Assembly (NCBI GenBank): GCA_027627225.1
Contig: CM051030.1
Coordinates: 22,591,105-22,655,104, forward strand
DNA length: 64,000 bases
From: Congeria kusceri
Taxonomy: Eukaryota > Mollusca > Bivalvia > Myida > Dreissenidae
Reading direction: 5' to 3'
Part shown: positions 35,067 through 44,952 of the stretch, piece after piece
Position numbering within the stretch: the first letter of the stretch is position 1
How the letters are laid out: every line of letters begins with the position of its first letter
Program-made: the position numbers and the translations under genes
The notes under the pieces: model-generated
What the model was told of the DNA's origin: nothing
Database searches by the model: none
What the model saw: the letters and a program-made list of their open reading frames with translations, nothing else

Positions 35067-36240
35067 AAAGAGGGTCAAAGTTACCTTGGGTCGCTCACCT
35101 GAGTTTAATGAATCAAAATGGTTTGTAAAACGTTTAAAGCTTGTCCAGAGGTGAAGTAAAAGTTGAGAACTGACGTCAATGATGGAACATTTACAGCCAT
35201 GTTTTGAAGAAATAATTTGAAGAAATTTGGTAGATTAAAGTCACCAATGAATCATTGTTTGTTTTTATACATTGTTTCAAATCCAGCTGGAGGTTATATA
35301 ATAGTTGCAAATCTTTTTTAAAAGCCATATAAGGAAAGCTACTTCACTAACAGCTTTGTTATTGCTGTTGTTTTTTTAATTTAAGTAATATGGTTAGGGT
35401 CACCAAAGGAACAAATCTGTGTAATTTATTCGAAATTCAACCAGTAATTTCTGACAAGCATATTTTCAAACCAGTCAAACAAGGAAAATGGCACACCCCC
35501 ATGGCGGCCATGTTTGTTTTTAACGTATCAAAATAAGAAGTATTTTGGTAGAGGGTCACCCAAGAAACATTTGAGTAAAATTATTTCAAAATCCAACCAG
35601 TAGTTTCTGACAATAATATTTAAAAAATTATTTTATACAGACATATAAAGAAAAAGACCCTGGGGGTCATGCTTTTTAACGAATCAAAATATGACGGGTG
35701 TTGGTAGAGGACTACCCAAGACACATTCATATCAAGTTTAGTTCATTTCCACCGAGCAGTTTCAGAACGGAAGATTGTTTACGTAAATTGTTGACGATGA
35801 CAACGACAACGACGGACGACGACGGATGACAGACGCCAGATGATGGCTGACCAGAATAGCTCGCCCTTCAGTACTTTGTGCTCAGGTGAGCTAATAAGGA
35901 ACAAGACCCCCACCCCTGGCGGCCATGTTTTTTAAGGAATCAAAATAATGTGAAGAATTTTGGTAAAGGGTCGCCCAAGGAACATAAAAGTAAACTTATT
36001 TCGAAATCCAACCAGTGGTTTTTCACAAGAAGATTTTTTAAGTTTTCAATATAGCCATATAAGGAAAAAGGTCCGGCCCCCCTGGCGAGCATGGTTTTAA
36101 ACGTATCATAATAATTTGAAGTGTTTTGATAAAGGGTCACTCAAAGAAATAATATAATAGTGGATTTAGTCGTTTCGGACAAGCAGATTTTTAAAGTTGT
36201 CGATATAGGCATATAAGGAACAAGTGTTATAACTATCAGA
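35067..36240 (+). repeat. class I element with type-b monomers, followed by further type-b monomers
   Basis: The head AAAGAGGGTCAAAGTTACC...GTCGCTCACCTGAG ends at 35103. Monomers follow to a tail with (GAC)-rich spacer and AGCTCGCCCTTCAGTACTTT...CTCAGGTGAGCTAATAAGG at about 35855-35900. Two more type-b monomers (CCCTGGCGGCCATGTTTTTT, CCCCTGGCGAGCATGG) follow the tail without a new head. Confidence 0.75.
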
Positions 36241-36914
36241 TGGCATATGCCCACGTAAGCTCTGTTTTTAAGTGAATCTTTGACACCAAAATAAATCTTT
36301 GTATATAAAAGTGAATGAAAAATGTAAAATAAATTACTTCAGTCGAAATTGCTGCTCTGGAAAAACTTATGAACAAGTTTAATTAAAATTTCTAAGTTCA
36401 TAAAGGGGCATACATCTGTCAAACAACAAAACAGAATTATAGGGGATTATAGGGGCTGCTTTCCCTGTTGGAAACGTGGATAGTAAAGAAGTATTTTAAG
36501 TTTTAGGTAAATACATTTGATAGTATTCTAGGCATTGGACTTAATGGACAACTTTTACCAAAATTTTCAATATATTTGACATTATAAAAAAGACTATAAC
36601 CTTGGCCAGTCGGACAAACGGCCCTACGCACGGACGGATGGATGGAAGGACGGACAGACGAATGGACGGTTCGATTAAATGTGTCCTCCTTCGGGGGTCA
36701 TAAAACCGCCCAGCTCCCCTGGGAACCATGTTTTTTAAACTAAAAAAAATAATTTTAAGTTTTTTGGAAGAGGACCACCCATGGAACATTAGAACCGAGT
36801 TTGGTTAATTTATACCAAGCGGTTTGAGAGGAGAACATTTTGCAAATAAATGGTTGACGACGACGACATACGACGGACGACGCACGTCGGCGTACGTGTG
36901 CTCAAATGAGCTCT
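36241..36914 (+). repeat. mixed repeat fragments: a type-d-like monomer, GGAC minisatellite and a type-b monomer with class I tail
   Basis: 36400-36540 resembles type d/h monomers (AAAGGGGCATACATCTGTCA). 36600-36670 is a degenerate (GGAC/GGAT)n tract. 36710-36870 is a type-b monomer (GGGAACCATGTTTTTTAA), followed by a GACGACGACATACGACGG spacer and a diverged tail GTGCTCAAATGAGCTCTTC ending near 36915. Confidence 0.6.
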
Positions 36915-36915
36915 T

Positions 36916-38427
36916 CAAGAGTGTCTCAGGACAGCGCGCTCGGCTATTCAAACCGCTTTGTCAGAGTTATGGGCCTTTGTCAGTACAAACAGGGGCATAC
37001 TTCTGCTGAAATGCTGGTCACAGTTATGGGCCTTGGGCATTGACCTTATATAATGACCATGTGCGAAGTTTTAATTAAATATCTGTGGTAAATATAGAGA
37101 CACGAAGTTGTTGCACGCAAACTTAAATGTGATTTTTTGTGTAACTACAACAAGAGCTTTCTCGGGACAGCGCGATCGACTATTCACCCCGCTTTGATAG
37201 TATAAATATAAATATAAATATAAATATAAATATAAATATAAATATAAATATAAATATAAATATAAATATAAATATAAATATAATATAAATATAAATATAA
37301 ATATATAAATAAATAAATAAATAAATAAACATATTAAATGTATGTATTTGTTACAGAAATATGTACTTACACACAAACTTAAACTGAATATTTGTAACTA
37401 CAAAAAGGGGCATAATTGTGCTAAAATGCTGGTCACAGTTATGGACATTGGCCAGTAACCTTATAGTATGACCCTGAAAACATAAGTGACGTTTCAGCTG
37501 AATTCCTGTAGAAGTTACAAAGATATTCACTGGCACGGAAACCTTAACCTTAATTTTCTAAGTACGCATAGAGGCATAATTATGTTAAATTGAAGGTTAG
37601 AGTAATAGGCTTTGGTCAGTGACCTTACATAATGACCCCGAAGACATGTGCGAAGTTTCAATTGAATATCTGTAGTAGTAACAGAGATATGTACTTGTTG
37701 CACGCAAACCGTAACCTCAATGTTCTGCGTTCGAACAGGGGCAACATCCTGCTAAATTGCAGGTCAGCGTTATGGGCTTTTGTCAGTGACCCTTATATTA
37801 TGACCCTGGAAACATGTGTGAAGTTTCAATTGAATATCTGGAGTAGTTATAGAGATATGGAGTTGCTGCACGCAAACTTTAACCTTAATTTCCTATGTAC
37901 AAAAAAGGCATTATTCTGCAATATTGTAGATCAAAGTTATGGGCATTGGTCAGTGACCTTAAATAATGACCCCCAAAACATGTGTGAAGCTTCAATTGAA
38001 TATCTGTAGTAGTTACAGAGATATGTAGTTATTGCACGCAGACGTTAACCTAAATGTTCTCTTGCACGCCAACTTTAACCTGACTTTTCTAACTACAAAA
38101 GGGGCATCTCCTGCTAAAATACTAGTCACAGTTATGGGTATTGACCGCTGACTATTTATTATGACCCTCAAGGCATGTGTGAAGTTTCAATTGAATATCT
38201 GAAGTATATATAGAGATATTGAGTTGTTGTATACAAACATTAACCTGAAATGTTTAAGTACAAAAAATGGCATAATTCTGCTAAATTACAAGTCAGCGTT
38301 ATGGGCCTTGGACAGTGACCTTTCATAATCACCCCGAAGAGATGTGTGAAGTTTCAATTGAATATCTGTAGTAGTTATAGAGGTATGTACTTGTTGCACG
38401 CAAAACTTAGCCGGAACTTTCTAAGTT
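36916..38427 (+). repeat. class II heads with type-h tandem monomers (about 166 bp)
   Basis: Two class II heads, GTCTCAGGACAGCGCGCTCG at about 36921 and AAGAGCTTTCTCGGGACAGC at about 37151, precede monomers with CATGTGTGAAGTTTCAATTG, AATATCTGTAGTAGTTACAG, GTTGCACGCAAACTTTAACC and GGTCAGTGACCTTA. The GTGAAGTT landmark recurs at about 37063, 37651, 37818, 37984, 38179 and 38345. No class II tail follows: the array meets a class I head at 38428. Confidence 0.78.
37197..37330. repeat. (TATAAA)n and (TAAA)n microsatellite
   Basis: A run of hexamers TATAAA from about 37200 to 37300 passes into the tetramer TAAA to about 37330. It creates a spurious Tyr-Leu-rich frame on the minus strand. Confidence 0.92.
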
Positions 38428-39200
38428 CAACAAGAGGGCCATAGTGGCCCTGGGGCGCTAACCTGAGTTTTCACGAAAGTAGGTTGATGGCTAGAACACG
38501 GTGTCACATACTCAATATCTAACCTCAAAATAGGGCAATGTAATTGCCGATTTTATAGCCAATATTCTAATGTGTCATTTCTCCCTTAGATATTGAATTT
38601 TACATTTTAATTTAAATAATTCTTCTTTGTGTTGAAATGTCTTCCATGGTAATGCATTGTTATTCCCACTGTCTTCATTCTACATATTAATGTTGTTCAG
38701 CTGTGAAATTTGAGCAAAATCTGCACAACATGTAAAGAGGGGTTTCTTCAACAAAATACGCATTTTATATACATACACGTTAGTGAGAAAATGACAAAAG
38801 GCATGACAAAGGGTTATAATTCCGCCCAAAGCAGTAGCAGCCAAAATTCCTTCCTTTGAGGACATCTCCAAAATAAGGTTGTTCAGTTGTATAAGTTTGA
38901 GCAAAATCTACCAGTCAGTTGAAGATGACTTCCGTCCTTTATGATCACCTAAACATAAAAGTTCTTCAGCTGTTTAAGTCTGAGCGAAATCCAACAAGCA
39001 GTTAAAGAGGAGTTGAGTCCACAAAATTTCGGAAATAATATATTATATAATGAAAAAAATGAGAAAAGGACATATTTCTACCAAAATAGATCGCCGCCGA
39101 AATTCCTACCATTACAGAAGGAGTTGAATCCACAAAAGTTGGGGGCGTACAGACGGACATGTGCAATGTTTTAGCCTTGCACTTTTGGGGCATAACAATT
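38428..39200 (+). repeat. class I head with type-i monomers and a class III-like tail
   Basis: The head AACAAGAGGGCCATAGTGGC...GGCGCTAACCTGAG ends at 38467. GTTCAGCTGT or GTTCAGTTGT followed by TTTGAGCAAAATC recurs at about 38695 and 38880, with GTTCTTCAGCTG near 38961. The end has GGGGGCGTACAGACGGACA and GCACTTTTGGGGCATAACA, matching the class III tail. This copy therefore seems to combine a class I head with a class III tail. Confidence 0.55.
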
Positions 39201-40640
39201 AAATAAGTAAGTCAATGTATAGTTCAGCATTCGTTAGTGTTACCCCCTAACTGAAAGATAGTGTAAATTAACTGTTACTTCAAACTTAAATCACACTCCT
39301 TCTGTCGCTATTTTCTTGTATGTAACCGAAATATTCGCCTGCGTGTCCTGCAATAAAACTACATTATAAATGCGCTTCGCGGTTTATTTTTTACTTATTT
39401 CGATAGTATTATTCATTTTACCTCTGCTTATTTTGAATATGTTGAAAAAAAAACCTGCAATATACTTAATGGCTTATTTTAAAGTATTGTACGAAAAAAT
39501 GACAGCACACCTATTTTTGACTATGTAGGATACGCATCACTTACAATGCTCGGCATGCTACAAACAACTACGCTTCATCGGCTATTCCGGCCAGTTGCAA
39601 ATTGATTTGTTCACTGCTATGCATATAATAACGTCTGCGTGTAATAGTTTGCTCGAATAAATATGTGTTTTATAATAATGTCGTATACATTGTATAGTTG
39701 AATAAGAAGCTACACTATAAATTTTGAAGTTGCAAAAGATCTCACAAGCTGATCTTTACCAAATTACGGTTGCATATCCGTCTTAAGCGTGGTTTAATAC
39801 CATCGTATACCATTGTCTAAAAGGGGTACGTGTAATTAAGATTTTGTAAAATTCAAACGCATATACTTTTCTGGCAAATTTCACTCACAATTCACTTGCA
39901 TTTAGTTTCTTTACTCGCCAACAGTCTTTTTATATGCGTTTTGATTCAAATTGTAGCAACCATGTCCTTGACTCTATCCACCCCATATGCAATCTTAAGC
40001 CAGGCATCTACATGAATTTATGAAGTTTTATTGCAATAGCACATACTGGTCGGGAAACAAAAGTTGACACTGCTGCCAAGTCTGCCCGATGCCCAACGAC
40101 ATACCCCAATATAATAACCCAAATAGATACTTTTTCTAACTGTATCTGTAAAGTAATTTAATGATAATGCAGAAGATCTGTTGCTATAAATATCACAATT
40201 TAGCTTCCTTTCTATGCTCTTTTACACATTTCATAGCTATTCTCAGAACCAGTTACATCTCTGCGCGGAGCTTGCTTATTTGAATTATCGCAGGACCCAG
40301 ACTTCATTGCACAGACAGAGATACAGATACAGATTGACACATTGTCATTCGAACATTCACAGTTAATGTCATATACACTGTTAGATAAATATTCAATTTC
40401 TATGCACATGACTTACTTGTGGAAAATTTTGGCTAAGTTCACGGGGTCAAAGGTGAATTTATTGGTCAGTGGAAATTCCTGACATAAAATGTATATAAGA
40501 AAGGAGGTCAAACGAGATTCAGTTAAACAATTGCTCTGGCTATTGTGTTTTTTTCTGATGTAATTGTGTAGAGAAGATAGTATAACAACCTAAAGTATCG
40601 GGAATATTCAATTTTAGTATTCAAATATTATCCGGATATT
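39201..40640. other. non-coding DNA with a type-e fragment
   Basis: AT-rich, no supported gene. A single type-e monomer fragment (CCATATGCAATCTTAAGCC) lies at about 39960-40090. A Cys-rich open frame at 40212-40409 (minus) is discussed under rejected items. Confidence 0.5.
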
Positions 40641-40655
40641 GGGTTGTTGTTGCCG

Positions 40656-40770
40656 TTCATGTCTACATTATCAACATCATCATTATCATCATCATCCTCA
40701 ACATTACCACCACCATCATCGTCCTCATCATTATCAGCATCATCAACATTATCATCATCGGCATCAAATA
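40656..40770. repeat. degenerate (ATC)n microsatellite
   Basis: Repeated CATCAT/CATTAT/CACCAT triplets, with interruptions. The Ser-rich frame across it (40644-40952) is a product of the repeat. Confidence 0.9.
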
Positions 40771-40964
40771 CACCAAACAATAGCATAAGCCTTCATCAAT
40801 TTATAATTATCATCAAAAAGAAGCAGCATCAAAAACAGCTTTTGCAATCAAATCAAGGTCTTAGAGGCTACATGCATAAACAGCTGACTGTATGTATTAA
40901 TTTTAATGCCAAATACATCTATAATAAGTTAAGTAAAGTGTTTTTTTATTAAAGTGTCACCCCT

Positions 40965-41192
40965 CGCTATTAAGGGCCAGCCAGTTTTGACTTGTGAGAC
41001 ACCTTTACTGATGAACATCTTTATCCCCGATTCCTATACTATATGCCGGGCGCTTGGCTGGAAGGCAATCGGTACCCCTTGATTTAACTAGCTGCTGGGT
41101 AGGCAACCGGCCATATCAGACCAAGCTGTGTAGGACACGAACCTTCGACCTCCCGCTCCGTAGGCGAACGCCCTAACTACTAGACCACGGAG
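40965..41192 (-). mobile_element. tRNA-derived SINE-like element
   Basis: Read on the minus strand, 41192 to about 41122 is tRNA-like: A box TGGTCTAGTAGTTAGGGCG, a plausible anticodon arm TTCGC/GCGGG with loop CTACGGA (anticodon ACG), and a B box GAAGGTTCGTGTCC. It continues into a body with GGTTGCCTACCCAGC, GGTACCGATTGCC and GGTGTCTCACAAGTC before AT-rich DNA. The tRNA-related head plus unrelated body is the structure of a SINE. Ends and target duplications were not resolved. Confidence 0.6.
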
Positions 41193-41369
41193 ACGGTCAT
41201 TTACAAGTCATGTTACTGCCCAACAATCGATTGCCGATTATTATTGGGGCGCAGTCAGGTAGACAGCGTGTTAGTAAAAACAAATAGAACAGTTAACATT
41301 GTTAATGTTAAAAGGATGGAATTTACAGTTAAAATCACATTTTCCAACAAGCAGATCATTTTCTTTGAC

Positions 41370-41640
41370 CTCTCTCTGTTAGCTTGGCCTTTGAGCTAGG
41401 TACACATGGCGTGCGTGCAACACGCCGTCTCCACATAAACATTTGTGACAAGTTATTTCACAATTCCCTGATGAACAATGAATGAACAGTCCAGACAAGC
41501 TGTACGTGTATTATTACCCAGATTTGACAATTGAGTTCTAAGTCTGGCCTTGAACTTTAGTTAGGAACACAGGTCTTGCGTGCGACATGCTGTCACAACA
41601 TGCTAACATTTGGACGGACGCACGCACGGACAGACGGACG
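41370..41640 (+). repeat. type-f monomer fragment
   Basis: TTGGCCTTTGAGCTAGGTAC, CAACACGCCGTCTCCAC, GTGACAAGTTATTTC and TAGGAACACAGGTCTTGCGT match diverged type-f monomers (about 1.5 copies), ending in GGACGGACGCACGC repeats. Confidence 0.6.
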
Positions 41641-42131
41641 GACAGACGCACACACGCATTTTTTCACTTGACTGTTTTAGGATACCACCAACAAAATGAC
41701 AAAATGACTTTATTGTAAATATGTGACGTGCATATGAAGCCATATATGAAGAGCTTTTAGAATATTCTTACCTGATATATACAATTTGATGCTATTGCTT
41801 TGAATATTAGCTCAATTTAGAAAACACGTAGAACACTGCCACATTTAGAATATTCTTACCTGCAAAATTTAATTCGATGACATTGCTTATAATAGCAGTT
41901 CCATTTAGAAGAAGTGGAACACACTTCCACATTTCTGAATTGTGTGCTACAGTCATTTTCTTCAAAGTCATTTGGACGGGCGCACGCAGACGGACCGACG
42001 GACAGATGCACGCACGCATTTCTTCACTTTACTGTTTTAGAATACCACCCACAAAATGACAAAATGACTTTATTGTAAACATTTGACGCGCATATGAAGC
42101 CATTTAGGAAAAACTTTTAGAATATTCTTAC
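41606..42131 (-). pseudogene. two 5'-truncated duplicates of the end of the Ig exon
   Basis: The minus strand at 41972-41864 encodes MTLKKMTVAHNSEMWKC and a following G-strand-like segment up to a TTTTGCAG|GTAAGAATATT donor. This closely matches the end of the exon at 42132-42491 (MTLKNMTVADNTEMWQC...). A second, more decayed copy at about 41840-41775 keeps the TGGCAGTGT and GTAAGAATATT parts but has an in-frame TGA. Both lack the first half of the domain and an acceptor. Flanking (GGAC/ACGC)n and AAAATGACTTTATTGTAAA blocks are duplicated too, so the unit is about 350 bp of exon end plus intron. They are best read as pseudo-exons created by tandem duplication. Confidence 0.7.
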
Positions 42132-42491
42132 CTGTTATATTGAATTTGATGACATTGCCGTTAACAGGAGTTCCAGCTAGAGATATTGAAGAACACTGCC
42201 ACATTTCTGTATTGTCAGCTACAGTCATATTCTTCAAAGTCATTAACTGTTTTGTTGTAGAAGCACAGCTATAGTTGTACAGAGCTGTGTTTGGTTCAAA
42301 TTCAGCAATTGGTGCAGAACATGATTTATTTTGGAAGCCAACATTATAGATCATTCCAACACGCTGCAGTGGTAATGACATGCCATTACTCCATTGAAAT
42401 CCTAAAACATCTCCCCCAGAAAATTCACACGACAGCAACAACGGCTTGTATTCTTGCTGGGATGACAGGACTTTGATCTGTACTTGGCCAT
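42132..42491 (-). CDS. Ig-like domain exon, V-like (first in transcript order)
   Basis: A 360 bp exon (120 codons, phase 1-1) with acceptor AATATATTTAG region ending at 42492 and donor GTAAGA starting at 42131. It begins GQVQIKVLSSQQEYKP, then shows the B-strand cysteine in LLLSCEFSGG, the C-strand tryptophan in GFQWSNG, and the F-strand MWQC preceded by LMTLKNMTVADNTE, where the adjacent acidic/Asn residues replace the usual DxGxYxC. Two further cysteines (KSC, YSC) in the middle may form an extra disulfide. The 120-codon length and the long C'-D region suggest a V-set-like rather than a short C2 domain, which fits a membrane-distal position. Sequons NKS, NYS and NMT fit an extracellular protein. 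The exon matches the phase of the three other Ig exons, although 18.6 kb of repeat-rich DNA separates it from the next one. Assignment to the same gene is an inference. Confidence 0.8.
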
Positions 42492-43246
42492 CTAAATATA
42501 AATCATATTTTATAATCCAACTATTGATGTCGGCCCGACGGCAAACTTTCAGTCGGTCCGGTATTTATTTGCCTAGCATCGGTCCGACTGTCAGACAACT
42601 TTTTCGGCGTAGCTGTCTAAGATCACTTTTGAGCCAGATTTTCTTGCGATAATTATGCAGCGGGAAAATTGAATGCTAATAGAATTGGGCAAATTTTCTA
42701 ATTCTAGGGAATGCAAACTTCAAACAATGGTTTAACGTATACCAATAACTTTTGCATACTTTTGGGGAATAAAAATTTACATAATTGTTTACATAAGCGG
42801 TTAAAATGAAGTTATAAACATATCCTCGCGTATACTCTAGAACTGAGGCTTATTATGAACGTATTTTCTCGTTGTATGCCATACACAGAATGATATATTC
42901 ATTCACGTAACGAAATAACTATTTTGTTTAGCCTACATTTATATAAGCGTTACGCTCTATAAATAGCAATTGTGCAATGTTCCCATGCATAAATCTCACT
43001 CACAGAGCTGCCTTTTCATGTAGCCCATTGAGTGTAGCGAGTTCATCGCATTCCACAAAAAGTAGTGTCATTCTAAAACTAGCGCGCGGAGCTGTGTTAA
43101 TATACTCGTACTTGCATCAATAATAGCGTTCAGAGAATCATAAACCTAAAAATTTCACAAATGTGGAATTTATATTATAAACTTAGTGTTAATTTGATTT
43201 AAAATTGTGGTTACGATTTATTAACGATTATTTATAATTGCATCTT
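42492..43246. other. non-coding DNA
   Basis: AT-rich with no gene found. A block at 42525-42610 has repeated GTCGG(C/T)CCGACGG and GGTCCGACTGTC motifs, probably a short dispersed repeat. Confidence 0.5.
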
Positions 43247-44840
43247 TCTATCAACTTCTCCAGTAGATGTTATTTAATCTGTAAAAAGATGCTACATTTT
43301 CTATAGATAAAGTGTTATGAAAGAAGATTCGGAATATGTCGAATTGTTATTCGCGTAGCATGAATACATAATTTGCAATACTAATTATACACAGGAACCC
43401 TTGATATATCATATTTCTACTGATATTATTTAAAATCGGCATAGTCTAATGATTTTTTATGTTTGCGTTATAAAAATAAAAAAGTCTTAACATTTCAAAA
43501 ATCGCTGAATGTTCCCTGACTATTGCTTTTTATTGGGATACACAGTGTACATGCTTATTTTACTTCAAATCGTTATTATATTAGATAACTAACATAAATG
43601 GTATATTACCGGTACTATAAATAACTATATAGACTCGTCTGATACATAATAATTTTAATTCATTCCCGAAATTATTTCCTTACATTGTTAATTTGTTAAA
43701 TTGGCTTGACAAATTCAGATAATAATTATGTTAACCTAAATTATTTTGGTTATTCATATATCACTGGTGGAAACATGGAGTTGTATGATTGGTTTATTCA
43801 CGACATATATAATATTAATTATAATTCTATCTGGGATCTGAGAAGTCACGTAACCGATCATCTTGGCCGTCTGTTTAGGTCATCTTTAAATGACATCTCA
43901 ATATTAATTTCAACGCCGATTGTGTTTTTTTTAAATACATTTCTTGTTGTTTATAAACTTACTGTGCATGTTAATTTGAAATCGAATAGTGGTTGCGTTT
44001 TTTTTTTTTACAATTTAATTGAATTGCACATTTCTATCAACTTCTCCAGTAGATGTAAATCAACCTATAAAAAGACATCTGTCAATAAATAAAATGTGGT
44101 GAAACAAGTCTCGGAATACGTCGAAATGTTATTCATGTTACTTTTACTTCATTTGCGTAGCATTAATACATTATTTGCAATACCAATTATACACAAAAAC
44201 ACATGATACAAAATATTTTTACCGAATATAATTTTAAATCGCCAGTCTAATGAAATGTTATGTTTGTGTTATCAAAAATGGAAGTCATTATTATTTCAAA
44301 TGCGCTGAATGTTCTCTGAAGATTGCTTTTCATTAGGATACACAGTATAAATGATTAATTGACTTCGAAATGTGTATGCATTATGCATAGATAACTTCAA
44401 GATGAAGGTAGGGTATATTACTTAAGACCTGAATAAAAATACGAGTCTGGCACAAAATAATTTTCATTCATGCCCGAAATTATTTTCGTACATTGTTAAT
44501 TTGTTAAATTTGACTAACACATTTATATAATAATGATGTTAACGTAAATTATTTAGGTTATTCCTGTATCACTGGTGAAAACATGGGGCGGTATGATCGG
44601 TTTATTCACGGTACAAATAAAATGAATTTTGAACTAAGCACACATTAATTTTGGGATCTGATAAGTTTTCTTATGGTCCTCAAAAAATCTGGGCTCCGAG
44701 AAGCCACGTAAACGATCATCTGGCCCTCTTGTATTATGTTTAGTGTAAAAATGATATCTGAATATTAATGTCTACGCCGATTGTCTTTTTTAAAGACATT
44801 TCTTGTTAACGATTTTTTCAGTATGTAGCTTGATAGAATA
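43247..44840. repeat. tandem duplication of an approximately 0.8 kb unit
   Basis: CTATCAACTTCTCCAGTAGA occurs at 43248 and 44034 (786 bp apart). TACATTGTTAATTTGTTAAA occurs at 43681 and 44489 (808 bp apart). GGTTATTC...TATCACTGGTG, GGTTTATTCACG, GGGATCTGA and CGCCGATTGT also recur in the same order. The copies have diverged by many small changes. Neither holds a conserved reading frame: the 128-codon frame at 43706-44092 is not kept in the second copy. Confidence 0.75.
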
Positions 44841-44952
44841 TTCCCAAATATCGAACTATAAAAGACCATGTGTAACGCGAAAATTTTACCCTAAAATTCG
44901 GCTATGACAATTTGGTGTGCGTAACACACGGATGCAGTCATCCATGTATATT
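44841..44952. other. non-coding spacer
   Basis: No feature. A reversed class I head fragment (TGGCCCTCTTGTATTAT) lies just upstream at about 44719-44735. Confidence 0.4.

Noticed and set aside
37071..37376. Minus-strand frame with alternating Tyr and Leu
   Set aside because: Translation of the TATAAA microsatellite and type-h monomers.
40212..40409. Minus-strand Cys-rich frame of 65 codons preceded by an acceptor-like CTAACAG
   Set aside because: Too short and without a recognisable pattern; could be a terminal exon of the Ig gene but nothing in the sequence ties it to one.
40644..40952. Ser-rich plus-strand frame
   Set aside because: Produced by the degenerate ATC microsatellite at 40656-40770.
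43706..44092. 128-codon plus-strand frame rich in Asn, Tyr and Ile
   Set aside because: Not preserved in the second copy of the tandem duplication.
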